The notes under the pieces were generated by a model. It made no database searches and was not told where the DNA came from. It saw only the letters and a program-made list of their open reading frames with translations. DNA of 64,000 bases from Deltaproteobacteria bacterium (GTDB taxonomy: Bacteria > Desulfobacterota > Dissulfuribacteria > Dissulfuribacterales > QOAL01), in assembly GCA_026995935.1 (NCBI GenBank), contig JALWNK010000062.1, forward strand, positions 23,916-87,915. The letters run 5' to 3'. Made by a program: the position numbers and the translations under genes. Every line of letters starts with the position of its first letter. Positions within the stretch are counted from its first letter, which is position 1. Below are positions 52,499-63,300 of this stretch, piece by piece.

Positions 52499-55400
52499 TG
52501 TCTGGAAGCAATCTTGAAAACGTACTTCGCTCTGGAACCTTTGCAGTCACAGGCGAACTGGGGCCGCCCAAAAGCGGCGATATGGAAGTTGTCAGGAAAA
52601 AGGCCAGGATTCTCAAGGGCCATGTGGATGCCGTAAACATTACGGACTGTCAGACGGCCATAGTGCGGATGTCGAGCCTTACAGCAGGTCTTATTGCCCT
52701 GTCTGAAGGGGTGGAGCCAGTTATGCAGATGACCTGCCGTGATCGTAACAGAATCGGTATGCAGGCGGACATTCTTGGCGCCTCTGCCCTTGGAATAAAG
52801 AACCTCCTGTGTCTTACAGGCGATCATCAGAAGTTTGGAAATCATCCCCAGGCCAAGGGTGTCTTTGATATGGACTCCATCCAGCTCCTCCAGATGGTCA
52901 AGGGCATGAGGGATGAAAAACGGTTTCAGTGCGGCGAGGAGATCAAGAAGGCAGAGCCAAGACTCTTCCTGGGGTGTGCGGCAAATCCCTTTGCGGATCC
53001 CTTTGAATTCAGACCAGTCAGGCTTGCAAAGAAGGTGGAGGCAGGGGCAGACTTTGTCCAGACCCAGATCATATATAATGTTGAAAAGTTCAAGAAGTTC
53101 ATGGAAATTGCCAGGGACCTTGGTATCCATGAAAAGTGCTTCATACTTGCAGGTGTGACACCTCCAAAGTCCCTGGGTATGGCCAGGTACATGAAGAAGT
53201 TCGTTCCAGGGCTGGATGTTACAGACGATGTAATTCAACGTCTTCAGGATGCCAAGGATCAGAAGGAAGAGGGCATTGACATCTGTGTAGACATTATCAA
53301 GCAGGTTCAGGACATACCAGGGGTTTCGGGTGTCCATGTAATGGCCATTGAGTGGGAGGAGGCCGTACCGGAGATAGTAAAGAGGGCAGGACTTTCACAA
53401 AGGCCGGAACCAAAGGGCATAGAGCCTGTCCTTTCGAGCAGTGGTGCCATTGACGAGGCAGTTGAAAAGGCCCGCAGGGAGGCCAGGCTTGAGCTTGAGG
53501 GCGAGCTTAAAAAGGTAAAGGCCGAGGCAGATGCCTCAAGAGATCTGCTGGCAAAGGAGAAGGAGAAAGTTGCCTCTGAGATTTCAGGTCTCAAGAAGCA
53601 GGTAGAGGAGGCAAAGAGCATGGTAAGCCGCAAGGAGGCTGAAATACAAAAACTTACTGAGGAATTACAGAAGGCAAAAGAGGCGGTTTCAGGCACGGCT
53701 GCCCCGGCGCCTGTAGCCTCTAAGGAGGCAGTGGCCGGAGTACAGGAGGCCACCGTTACGGTTTCTTCTGGTGCCTTGAGTGCCAGGGAACAGCAGGTGC
53801 TCAGTTCGCTAAACAAGGGGCTTGTTGCCCTTAAGGAGGTCCTGGGCCTGAATGACGCACAGTTTGAGGCTATGAGGCGGTTTCTTGAGGCGGAGTTCAT
53901 GCTCCAGCTTGGAACTGCAGTAAGGGAAACTGCACAGGTTACGGAGGCTCCCCAGGTACAGGCTGAGGCGCCACCTGCTGCGGTTACACCGGCCCCAGCT
54001 GCGGAACCAGTGGAGGAAGAACGGCCAGCCGAAGAAGAAAAGCCCCAAAGGCCCAAGGAAGTTGTGAATCTGGTTGCCCAGGGTAACGTTGCCCTTCATG
54101 CCAAGGATTTCAAGAAGGCGGTTGAGCTTTTTAAGAAGGCCCTTGAGATTTCCCCCGAGGATGAGAAGGCAAAGGAGGGGCTTGAAGAGGCAAGAAAGGC
54201 CCTTTTAGAGGAAAAAGAGGCAGCAGATAAGGCAGTGAAAATCAAGGAGGTGGAAGGTCTTCCTCCCTGCCCCGACGAGATAGACCCGGATGAGTGGAAG
54301 CGCAAGTGGGTAGTACGTTTTACAGCCCGCGGAAACGTTGCCCTTATGAAGGGGGACTTTGAAACTGCAAAGAAGGAGTTTCAGAAGGCCCTTGATCTTG
54401 ATCCAGATTATGAAAAGGCAAAGGATGGCCTTGCCAGGGCTGAAAAGGGCGAGGACATATTCATACCTGACGTGAAGCCAGGCGAGGTTGAGGCTGCAGC
54501 TCCTGCCCCTGAAGAGAAAAAGATAGAGAAAGAGGCTGCAGAGGCAAAAGAGGAAAAGCCTGCTAAAGAGGAAGCTGTCCAGGAAAAGCCGGCTCCGCCT
54601 GAAGAGGCAAAGGAAGAGGCAGTAAAAGAGGCCCCAAAGCCCAAGGCAAAGGTTGAGATAAGTGCTCCGGCCGGAGAAGGCGTCGGAGAGCTGGAGGTGG
54701 CTCCGCTTCCAAAGGATGAGCCACCACTGGAAGAACGCGCCAAGGGTATTCCTGAGGAGGTTTACAAGGAGCCGTGCACCGGAGTTATACAGAGCGTGAC
54801 TATAGGCGATGGTGACAAGGCCATTACAGTGGGAGGAGAGACTGCCCTTCCCTTCCACGCCTTTGAAGGTGAAATCCCAAATCTTCCTAGGACGGCCTTT
54901 GAGGTGCTTGACTCCCCACCAGAGGAATGGCCGGAAGTGCTGCTAAAGTACTATTCCGACGTTGTAAACGATTCGGCGGCCTGGGCCAGGAAGTGTGTCA
55001 ACGAGTTTGGTGCCCAGGCAATATGCCTGTCTCTTGATTCAACAGATCCCAATGGTGCCAACGTATCATCTGCAGATGCCGCCCAGGTGGCCAAAAAGGT
55101 CATTGAGGCCGTGGATGTTCCAATAATCCTGTGGGGCTGTGGTAATGCGGAAAAGGATACTGAGACCCTGCGTGAGATAACAGGACTCGTCGAAAACAGA
55201 AACGTTTGCATTGGTCCTTTGACCGACGCCAACTACCGCACCCTGGGGGCAACTGCCATGGCATTTCAGTATCCTGTTGTGGCCTCTACCCCCATTGATG
55301 TTAACCTTGCAAAACAGCTGAATATTCTACTTGAAAATCTGGGTGTTCACCTGGACCATATCCTTATGGATCCGTCTATTGGTGCTGTGGGATACGGGCT

Positions 55401-55683
55401 GGAGTATACCTATTCCGTAATGGAGCGAATAAGGCTTGCCGCACTTACCCAGCAGGACGAGAAACTGTCACCGCCCATTATATGTAACCTTGGAAGAGAG
55501 GTGTGGAAGGCAAAGGAAACAAGGCTTCCAACTGATGCCGAGCTTGGCGACCAGGAGAAAAGGGGCGTGCTCATGGAGGCAATTACCGCATCTACCCTTC
55601 TTCTTGCAGGAGGAGAGCTGACTGTTATGCGGCATCCAAAGGCCATAAACCTTACAAACGTCCTGGTTGAAGGGATGTTGTAA
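52498..55683 (+). CDS. fusion: methylene-THF reductase (MetF) - coiled coil - TPR - AcsD
   Basis: One unbroken frame of 1061 aa containing two enzymes of the methyl branch. Residues 1-300: MetF barrel (VTGELGPPKSGD, CRDRNRIGMQADILGA, LTGDHQ, DFVQTQIIYNVEKF). Residues about 318-400: coiled coil. About 400-520: Ala/Pro/Glu linker with a short helical domain. Two TPR-like units, about 522-569 (AQGNVALHAKDFKKAVELF) and 605-648 (ARGNVALMKGDFETAKKEF). An Ala/Lys/Glu linker. From about 756 to the end: AcsD (CdhD), small subunit of the corrinoid iron-sulfur protein (IQSVTIGDGDKAITVGGE, LDSTDPNGANVSSAD). Start ATG 52498 overlaps the metV stop. No separate acsD or metF is seen. This would tether methyl-THF formation to the corrinoid methyl acceptor. 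Confidence 0.93.
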   Translation: MSGSNLENVLRSGTFAVTGELGPPKSGDMEVVRKKARILKGHVDAVNITDCQTAIVRMSSLTAGLIALSEGVEPVMQMTCRDRNRIGMQADILGASALGIKNLLCLTGDHQKFGNHPQAKGVFDMDSIQLLQMVKGMRDEKRFQCGEEIKKAEPRLFLGCAANPFADPFEFRPVRLAKKVEAGADFVQTQIIYNVEKFKKFMEIARDLGIHEKCFILAGVTPPKSLGMARYMKKFVPGLDVTDDVIQRLQDAKDQKEEGIDICVDIIKQVQDIPGVSGVHVMAIEWEEAVPEIVKRAGLSQRPEPKGIEPVLSSSGAIDEAVEKARREARLELEGELKKVKAEADASRDLLAKEKEKVASEISGLKKQVEEAKSMVSRKEAEIQKLTEELQKAKEAVSGTAAPAPVASKEAVAGVQEATVTVSSGALSAREQQVLSSLNKGLVALKEVLGLNDAQFEAMRRFLEAEFMLQLGTAVRETAQVTEAPQVQAEAPPAAVTPAPAAEPVEEERPAEEEKPQRPKEVVNLVAQGNVALHAKDFKKAVELFKKALEISPEDEKAKEGLEEARKALLEEKEAADKAVKIKEVEGLPPCPDEIDPDEWKRKWVVRFTARGNVALMKGDFETAKKEFQKALDLDPDYEKAKDGLARAEKGEDIFIPDVKPGEVEAAAPAPEEKKIEKEAAEAKEEKPAKEEAVQEKPAPPEEAKEEAVKEAPKPKAKVEISAPAGEGVGELEVAPLPKDEPPLEERAKGIPEEVYKEPCTGVIQSVTIGDGDKAITVGGETALPFHAFEGEIPNLPRTAFEVLDSPPEEWPEVLLKYYSDVVNDSAAWARKCVNEFGAQAICLSLDSTDPNGANVSSADAAQVAKKVIEAVDVPIILWGCGNAEKDTETLREITGLVENRNVCIGPLTDANYRTLGATAMAFQYPVVASTPIDVNLAKQLNILLENLGVHLDHILMDPSIGAVGYGLEYTYSVMERIRLAALTQQDEKLSPPIICNLGREVWKAKETRLPTDAELGDQEKRGVLMEAITASTLLLAGGELTVMRHPKAINLTNVLVEGML

Positions 55684-55738
55684 AAGGTCTTGTATATAAA
55701 GACGAAAATTTTTGTACATAATTTAGAGAGGGAAAAAT

Positions 55739-57946
55739 ATGTCCAAGATTATCTGTTCAGCAGCAATAAGAGGTGCCCACAAGATTGTGGATATGGCCGA
55801 AGAAAAGTACGAGGAGGCCCTAAAAAAGTATGGGCCTGAGCAGGAGGTGGCCTTTCCAAACACGGCCTACTACCTGCCAATCATATACAGCATGCTTGGC
55901 GCGCCGGTTAAGCAGCTTGGGGATATGAAAGAGATATTCCAGGAGTGTAGGAAGCTTCTTCCTCCCCCTGTAAGCGACCATGTTTGGCTGCCATATCTTG
56001 CGCCAGCACTTGACGCCGGTATGGCAACCTTCTTTGCTGAGGAGATGTTTGAGGCCATAAGATACATAGATGACCCACAGTTTTATACCAAGACAGAGGA
56101 CCCCCCTGCCAGTGGCAACTACTGGCTTGGGGCCGCCGACGATATCATCTTCAGGAAAAGGGGTGTGGAGTTCGTTGACGGAACGGCCCCAGGCTTTGCT
56201 GCGATTCTTGGTTCACCCTCTGATGCTGAAGAGGCAGAGAAGATAGCAACGGAGCTCCAGGAGAAGAACCTCTACGTCTTTCTACACGATCAGACAGATG
56301 GAATCTATTTTCCTGATCAGCTTCTTAAGAGAAACATCCAGATTGGATGGTCTACAAGGCTGGTTCCCTTTGGGCCCACCTATTCTTCTGCAGTTTTCGC
56401 CATTGGCTTTGCATGCCGTGTTGCCCTGGCCTTTGGTGGAATTCAGCCAGGTGATTACAAGGCAAATCTCCTGTACAACAAGGATCGTACATTTGCCTTT
56501 GTTATAGCATTTGGGCCTGTTTCCGATGAATGGTACGCCAATGCGGCAGGCGCCATAAACTGGGGCTTCCCAACCATATCAGATTGGGATATCCCTGAGG
56601 TGCTTCCCACTGGAATATGTACCTACGAGCACGTAGTAAGCAAGGTGCCCCATGACGAGATCGTGCAGAAGGCCATTGAGGTCAGGGGTCTTAAGGTTAC
56701 GGTTTCAAAGATCGACATCCCTGTATCCTATGGCCCTGCATTTGAGGGTGAACGAGTACGTAAGGACGATCTCTATCTGGAATGCGGTGGCGGCCGTACC
56801 CTGGGCGTTGAGGTCCTGGTGTCAAAGGATATGGACGAGGTGGAAGACGGCAAGGTGATAGTGGAAGGTCCAGAGATGGACGAAGTTGAAGAAGGTGCCA
56901 AGCTTCCCCTTGCCATATTGGTTGAGGTTGCAGGAAGGCAGATGCAGCCAGACTTTGAGCCCATACTTGAGCGCCAGTTCCACCACCTTATCAATTATGC
57001 CCAGGGCATAATGCACATTGGCCAGAGAAACATCATGTGGCTTAGGGTTGGTAAGAGCGCCATTGAAAAAGGGTTCAAGTTCGAGCACATTGGCAGAATA
57101 CTTCACGGCAAGCTTCACCAGGATTTTGGCGCCATTGTGGACAAGGTCCAGGTAAAGATCTACACAGAGGAAGAGAAGGTCAAAGAGGTGCTTGAGCTTG
57201 CCAAGCAGGTTTACGCTGCCAGGGATGAACGTCTTGGCTCCATGACAGATGAAAGCGAGGAGATATTCTACTCCTGCACTTTGTGTCAGTCCTTTGCACC
57301 GAGCCATGTGTGCGTCATCACACCTGAGCGCGTTGGAATGTGCGGCGCCTATAACTGGCTAGATGGAAAGGCCTCCTACGAGATAAACCCCACGGGTCCA
57401 AACCAGCCCATTGAAAAGGGCAAGTGCATTGACGAAAAGCTTGGCCAGTGGGAGGGTATAAACGAGTTCGTGAAACAGGCATCCCGTGGAAAGGTGGAAA
57501 GGGTCAGCGCCTACTCCCTCATGGTAGACCCAATGACTGCCTGTGGATGCTTTGAGTGTATTGCAACCATGCTTCCTATGTGTAACGGTATCATGATTGT
57601 AAACCGTGACTACATGGGCATGACACCCAGCGGAATGAAGTTTACCACGCTGGCAGGAATGGTTGGTGGCGGCCAGGTTACCCCCGGATTTCTCGGTGTT
57701 TCCAAGCACTACATCTGTTCAAGGAAGTTCATGAATGCAGAAGGGGGGCTTAAGAGGGTGGTCTGGATGCCAAAGATGCTCAAGGAGGAGTTGAGGGAGC
57801 GTCTCCAGGAAAGGGCAGAGGAGATTGGCATCCCCGATCTTCTTGACCTGATAGCAGATGAGGAAGTGGGTGTATCCGAGGACGAGGTCTTGAAGTACCT
57901 GCAGGAAAAGGGTCATCCGGCACTTTCCATGGAAAGCGTTGTTTAA
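55739..57946 (+). CDS. acsB: acetyl-CoA synthase (CODH/ACS alpha subunit)
   Basis: Assembles acetyl-CoA from CO, the methyl group on the corrinoid protein, and CoA at the nickel-containing A cluster. The 735-aa protein has the A-cluster cysteines in FYSCTLCQSFAPSHVC, RVGMCGAYNW and TACGCFECI. Normal full-length bacterial form with the N-terminal CODH-binding domain. ATG 55739 follows AGAGAGGG. It lies 55 bases after the MetF-AcsD fusion and 15 before acsC. Confidence 0.97.
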   Translation: MSKIICSAAIRGAHKIVDMAEEKYEEALKKYGPEQEVAFPNTAYYLPIIYSMLGAPVKQLGDMKEIFQECRKLLPPPVSDHVWLPYLAPALDAGMATFFAEEMFEAIRYIDDPQFYTKTEDPPASGNYWLGAADDIIFRKRGVEFVDGTAPGFAAILGSPSDAEEAEKIATELQEKNLYVFLHDQTDGIYFPDQLLKRNIQIGWSTRLVPFGPTYSSAVFAIGFACRVALAFGGIQPGDYKANLLYNKDRTFAFVIAFGPVSDEWYANAAGAINWGFPTISDWDIPEVLPTGICTYEHVVSKVPHDEIVQKAIEVRGLKVTVSKIDIPVSYGPAFEGERVRKDDLYLECGGGRTLGVEVLVSKDMDEVEDGKVIVEGPEMDEVEEGAKLPLAILVEVAGRQMQPDFEPILERQFHHLINYAQGIMHIGQRNIMWLRVGKSAIEKGFKFEHIGRILHGKLHQDFGAIVDKVQVKIYTEEEKVKEVLELAKQVYAARDERLGSMTDESEEIFYSCTLCQSFAPSHVCVITPERVGMCGAYNWLDGKASYEINPTGPNQPIEKGKCIDEKLGQWEGINEFVKQASRGKVERVSAYSLMVDPMTACGCFECIATMLPMCNGIMIVNRDYMGMTPSGMKFTTLAGMVGGGQVTPGFLGVSKHYICSRKFMNAEGGLKRVVWMPKMLKEELRERLQERAEEIGIPDLLDLIADEEVGVSEDEVLKYLQEKGHPALSMESVV

Positions 57947-57961
57947 GAGGAGAAAAGGATC

Positions 57962-59317
57962 ATGGGTCTTACAGGGATAGAAATCCTGAAAATGCTCCCC
58001 AAGAAAAACTGCGGGGAGTGCGGTGTGCCTACGTGTCTGGCCTTTGCCATGAAGGTTGCAGCAGGGCAGGAGGATATTGGTGCATGTCCCTACGTTTCCG
58101 ACGAGGTCAAGGAGAAGGTGGGTGAGGCCAGTGCCCCGCCTATCCGCACCGTTGTCCTTGGTAGTGGGGACCACAAGTTCGAAGTTGGAGGAGAGACCTG
58201 TCTTTACAGGCACGAAAAGCGCTTTGAACATCCAACCGGGCTGGCTGTCCTGGTTACCACACAGATGGATGATGAAGCGGTATCCCAGCGGCTTGCCAGG
58301 TTCAATGCCCTTCGTTACGACAGGGTCGGCGTTGAGTTAAGGGCAGACCTTGTTGCAGTAAAGGACCAGGGCGGGGATGAGGCGGCCTTTAAGGCCCTTG
58401 TGGAAAAGGTCAGGCAGGATTGCCCAGATGCGGCCATCATTCTCATGAGCGAAAATCCCCAGACCATAAAGGGCGGTGCTGAGGTTTGCGGAGAGCACAA
58501 GCCCCTCCTTTACGCAGCCACCCCATCCAATGTGGATGATATGGTTACGGTTGCAAAGGAGACCGAGTGCCCTCTTGCCGTAAAGGGAGCCAATATCGGG
58601 GAGACTGCGGAGCTTTCAGAAAAGATTCAGGGCGAGGGGTTAAAGGATCTCGTTATCGATACTGGCGCAAGGACCATCAAGGCCGTCTTTGAGGATCAGG
58701 TTGTGTGCAGGAGGGCTGCCATAAAGCACAAGTATAAACCTCTGGGTTTTCCCACAATCACCTTTCCGTGCGAGATGACAAAAGATGCCCTTACAGAGGC
58801 CATGTTGACCTCAGTGCTTATTGCAAAGTACGCAGGCATCTGTGTGCTTTCAGATATCCAGGGGGATACGCTCTTTCCACTCCTGCTTGAGCGGCTCAAT
58901 ATCTTCACTGACCCGCAAAGGCCAATGGTTGTCCAGGAGGATATCTACCCAATTAACGGACCTGATGAAAATTCACCGGTTCTCATCACCTGTAACTTTT
59001 CACTCACCTACTTCATCGTTTCTGGTGAAATCGAGGGTTCCAAGGTGCCTGCTTGGCTCCTAATCAAGGACACGGAAGGCCTGTCGGTTCTTACCGCCTG
59101 GGCTGCCGGAAAGTTCAGCGCTGACCTCATTGCCCAGTTTGTCAAAAAGAGCGGCATAGAGGAGAAGGTGAAACACAGGAGCCTGATAATTCCCGGTTAC
59201 CTTGCCTCCATTAAGGGAGAGCTGGAAGAGGAACTTCCCGACTGGAAGATCCAGATCGGGCCTAGGGAGGCAAGCCATCTGCCTCCATATCTGAAGAGCT
59301 GGCAGCCTGAGGGCTGA
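57962..59317 (+). CDS. acsC: corrinoid iron-sulfur protein, large subunit
   Basis: A 451-aa B12 protein that carries the methyl group from AcsE to AcsB; forms a dimer with AcsD, here present only as the C-terminal part of the fusion protein. N-terminal [4Fe-4S] site KKNCGECGVPTCLAFAMKV, with ACPYV, is used to reduce the cobalt; a barrel domain and a C-terminal corrinoid domain follow. ATG 57962 follows GAGGAG. Normal length. Confidence 0.96.
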   Translation: MGLTGIEILKMLPKKNCGECGVPTCLAFAMKVAAGQEDIGACPYVSDEVKEKVGEASAPPIRTVVLGSGDHKFEVGGETCLYRHEKRFEHPTGLAVLVTTQMDDEAVSQRLARFNALRYDRVGVELRADLVAVKDQGGDEAAFKALVEKVRQDCPDAAIILMSENPQTIKGGAEVCGEHKPLLYAATPSNVDDMVTVAKETECPLAVKGANIGETAELSEKIQGEGLKDLVIDTGARTIKAVFEDQVVCRRAAIKHKYKPLGFPTITFPCEMTKDALTEAMLTSVLIAKYAGICVLSDIQGDTLFPLLLERLNIFTDPQRPMVVQEDIYPINGPDENSPVLITCNFSLTYFIVSGEIEGSKVPAWLLIKDTEGLSVLTAWAAGKFSADLIAQFVKKSGIEEKVKHRSLIIPGYLASIKGELEEELPDWKIQIGPREASHLPPYLKSWQPEG

Positions 59318-59349
59318 TAACTTATCAAAATCGAGGATGAGGAAGAGAC

Positions 59350-60240
59350 ATGTACGTTCAATGTATAGCTGAAAGCATCAACATAATGGGAAAGCGTACA
59401 GGTGGGGCCATGAGGGCCAGGGATCCCAGGCCCATTGTGGAAATGGCCCATGAGGAGGTAGCCTTTGGCGGGGATTACCTTGACCTGAATATCGGGCCTG
59501 CCAGGAAGGACGGAACCGAACTCATGCCGTGGATAGTGCGCGTTGTAGAGGAGGTTACAGACTGTCCGCTCTCTCTTGACACGACAAATGCAGATGCACT
59601 GATAGCTGGTATGAAGGTGGCTAAGAACCCAAAGCAACACGTTATGAACTCCATATCCCTTCAGCCTGAAAGGATGAAGAAACTTATCCCGGTTGCCGCC
59701 GAGACGGGCTGCTATGTGGTGGGGCTCCTGTGGGGGGTAGACGGAATGCCAAGGGATTCCAACGAACGGGCCGCCATGACAGTGGATCTTACAATGGCAA
59801 TGAATGAGGCGGGAATTCCCAATGAAAAGATACTCATAGACCCAATTGCAACTCCCATCACACTGGGTTCCGAGCAGGTCATGAGCGGATTAGAGTTCAT
59901 GGCCATGCTGCCGGATATTGCCCCTGGGGTTAAAAGCACCGTGGGCCTTTCCAATGTCTCAAACGGGGTCGAGGCACACCTTCGTCCCTATCTCAACAGG
60001 GCCTATCTTGCCATGCTCATGAAGGTTGGTATCTGGTCTGCAATAGTTGACGCCTACGACCAGGAACTTATTGAGCTTGCCCACGGGGAGCGTCCGGAAT
60101 TGCTGAAGCTTGTCCATGATATAATGGATGGTAACGAACCTGATCCTTCAACCCTTTCCGACAAGGAAATGGAGTACTACAAGACAACACGGGTTCTCAT
60201 GGGAAAGACCATTTTCTCAGAATCCTGGTTGGAACTTTAA
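59350..60240 (+). CDS. acsE: methyl-THF:corrinoid protein methyltransferase
   Basis: Moves the methyl group from methyl-THF to the Co(I) of the corrinoid protein. The 296-aa pterin-binding barrel has GGDYLDLNIGPARKDG, CPLSLDTTNADA and VGLSNVSNGVE typical of AcsE. ATG 59350 follows GAGGAAGAGA. A hairpin with a short U run follows the gene (60265-60291), separating it from the formate dehydrogenase gene. Confidence 0.95.
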   Translation: MYVQCIAESINIMGKRTGGAMRARDPRPIVEMAHEEVAFGGDYLDLNIGPARKDGTELMPWIVRVVEEVTDCPLSLDTTNADALIAGMKVAKNPKQHVMNSISLQPERMKKLIPVAAETGCYVVGLLWGVDGMPRDSNERAAMTVDLTMAMNEAGIPNEKILIDPIATPITLGSEQVMSGLEFMAMLPDIAPGVKSTVGLSNVSNGVEAHLRPYLNRAYLAMLMKVGIWSAIVDAYDQELIELAHGERPELLKLVHDIMDGNEPDPSTLSDKEMEYYKTTRVLMGKTIFSESWLEL

Positions 60241-60264
60241 AAATAAGGACTCAAAAGGTATTAT

Positions 60265-60291
60265 AAAATGGTGGGTCATTCCCACCATTTT
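60265..60291 (+). terminator. hairpin terminator or attenuator after acsE
   Basis: AAAATGGTGGG (60265-60275) and CCCACCATTTT (60281-60291) form a perfect 11-bp stem with loop TCATT; T residues at 60288-60292 make a short U run. Only 18 bases separate it from the next start codon (60310), so partial read-through control of the formate dehydrogenase gene is possible. Confidence 0.6.
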
Positions 60292-60309
60292 TGTATGGAA
60301 AGGTTGCAA

Positions 60310-63300
60310 ATGGCTGAATCAATCAAAATCACGTTAGACGGCAAGGAGATCAAGGCTCAAAAGGGCCAGACGATCCTTCAGGCTGCAAGGGAGGCGGGAG
60401 TCAAGATTCCCAGCCTTTGTCATCTTGAAGGAGGAAGTGACTCTGAACGGCCCTGTCTCCTGTGCATGGTTGAGGTGGAAGGAACAGGCAGGGTCAGGGC
60501 ATGTAATACCTTGGCTGAGGATGGACAGGTCATTACGGTCCACTCCAAGGACCTGGATGCCTTCAGAAAGGAGAGGCTCACAAATCTTGCGGAGAGCCAC
60601 TACGGCGACTGCCGGGCTCCTTGTAACCTTACCTGCCCAGGCGGCATAAACGTCCAGGGATATGTAAACCTCATAGCCAAGGGTGAATACAAGGCCGCCC
60701 TCATGCTCATAAAGGAGAAAAATCCCTTGCCCATCTCCGTTGGCAGGGTCTGCCCCAGGTTTTGCGAAACGAGGTGCAGGAGGATACTTCTTGATGAGCC
60801 CATAGCCATAAACCACTTGAAGCGTTTTGTTGCAGATTATGCCTCTGAGACAGGTATCAGGGATGATGTTGTAGGGAAACCTACAGGGAAGAAGGTGGCC
60901 ATAATTGGTGGAGGCCCTGCAGGCCTTTCCTGTGCCTACTTCCTTAGAAAGCAGGGGCATGACGTCACCATTTTTGAGGCAGAGGAGAAGCTAGGAGGGC
61001 TATTAAGGTACGGCATACCTGGTTATAAGCTCCCCAATAAGGAGGTGGACAAAGAGGTCCAAAATATCCTGAACCTTGGTGTCCACGTAAAACTTCAAAA
61101 AAGATGGGGACAGGATTTTACCATCCAGGACCTTAAAGATCAGGGCTACGGGGCGGTCTTCATCGCCACGGGGCTGTCAAGGCAGAAAAAGCTTGAGATA
61201 GAGGGAGCAGAGCTTGCCATTTCTGGCCTCAAGTTTCTGAAAGAAGTGAACAAGGGCCGCGCCCCTTCGGTTGGAGAACAGGTCCTGGTGGTTGGAGGCG
61301 GTGATATAGCGGTTGACGCTGCAAGAAGCGCAAGGCGACTTGGCGCAAGAAGTGTAACTGTCATATACCCTCGTTCCAGGGTTGAGCTTCCAGCCCATCA
61401 GAGGGAGATTGAGGAGGCGGAAAAGGAAGGGGTCCAGTTCTTTCTCATGGCAACTCCACTCAAAATCAGCGAAGAAGATGATAAACTAAAGGTGGAGATG
61501 GCCCGTACAATCCTGGATGAGCCTGATGAAAGGGGAATCAGGCACCCAATTCCCATGCCTGGTTCGCGTCTTTACTGGACAGGAGATACCATCATTTCAG
61601 CATTGGGCCAGGAGGGGGATCCAACATTTCAAAGCTTTGGTGAGATCGAGGCCTCCATAAAGCTTACTCCAAGAAAGACCATTAAGACCCATCCAAGCAC
61701 CATGAAGACCAGTGTGGATGGCATTTTCGCAGGAGGCGATGCAGCTACCGGTTCAAGGACGGTTATACAGGCCGTTGCCGGAGGAAGAAGGGCTGCCGAA
61801 TCCATCCACGAATATCTCATGAAGGAGAAGGCCGGGATAGCCGAGGCGAGATTCAACTTCACCAAGGGAAAGCGCTTTGAAGATGTGGACATGCACAATT
61901 TCGACGGCTATTCCATTCAACTAAACGAGGTGATGCCTGCCAGGCCTCCTGAAAGACGGATAGGCGACTTTGACGAGGCTAACCTTGGTTTTTCAGAAGA
62001 GATGGCGGTTCGCGAGGCCAAAAGGTGCCTGCAGTGCGGATGCCTTGGGCTTTCAAAGTGTACCTACAGGGAGCTTTGCGTTGATTACAAGGTGAAGGCA
62101 AATGTTGCCCGCACAAGGCTTAAATATCCTGTTGACAGGAGCCATCCCTTTATTGTCATTGATGCAAATAAATGCATAGGCTGCACAAGATGCCTGAGAA
62201 GCTGTAAATATGGCGCCCTGGAACTGGAAGTCAAATGGGATGACAAGGCCGAGGTGATCCAGGATGTATCCATCAGGCTTAATGAAAAATGCGTATCATG
62301 CGGGGCCTGTGTAGACGCCTGCCCAACAGGAACCCTTTCCAAGAATGATCTTGTGATCCCGCTTTTTCCAGAACAGGTAACAAAGGTAAAGAGCGTTTGT
62401 ACCTACTGCGGCACAGGTTGCAGTCTGGACGTGGTCTCCAAGTATGGGGCCATTCTGGAGGTGAAAGCGGATTCGTCAAGACCGCCAAACTGGGGGCAGC
62501 TCTGTGTCAAGGGCAGGTTCGGTTATACCTTTTACAGGCATGAGGAGAGGCTCAGAAGGCCCCTTGTAAGGGACAACATTGATGAGCCCTTCAGGGAAGT
62601 GGACTGGGACGAGGCCCTTCGGGTGCTGGCTGCCCGTCTAAATGCCATTCGGGACAACTTCGGCTCTGATAGCGTTGGAGTCCTTGCCTCATCAAGGTGC
62701 ACCAACGAAGAGAACTACCTTCTCCAGAAGCTTGCCCGTGCGGCCTGGGGCACAAATAACGTGGATAACTGTGCCCGGGTCTGACACGCTCCCTCTGTCA
62801 GCGGTCTGCTGGCAACACTGGGAAGCGGGGCAGCAACTACACCCTTCGAGCAGATAATAGGCACGGACTGTCTCCTTATCTGCGGCTCAAACACCACAGA
62901 GGCACATCCCATAGTTGGGCTAAAGGTGAAAGAGGCGGCAAGGACAGGAACAGACCTCATAGTCATAGATCCAAGACGAACAGAGGTTGCAGCCATTGCC
63001 GAAGAACAGCCAGGGGGCCTGTGGCTGAGGGTGGCGCCTGGAGGAAACATCCCCCTTCTTAACTCCATCTTGTACTGCATCATTGAAGAGGGGCTTATAA
63101 ACGAGGATTTCATATCAAAGCGTACCGAGCAGTTTGAGGCCATAAGGAAACATGTAAAGGATTACCCGCCTGAAAAGGTGTATCAGATAACGGATGTTGA
63201 CCCGGAACTTGTGAGGGCTGCTGCGCGGAAGTATGCCTCCTCCAAAAATTCCCTTATCCTCTATGGTCTTGGAGTTGCCGAGCACAAGGGAGGCACAGCC

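Noticed and set aside
52375-53337. 320-aa minus-strand frame opposite MetF
   Set aside because: A shadow of the plus-strand coding sequence: no family pattern, no ribosome-binding site, and it lies wholly within a strongly conserved gene.
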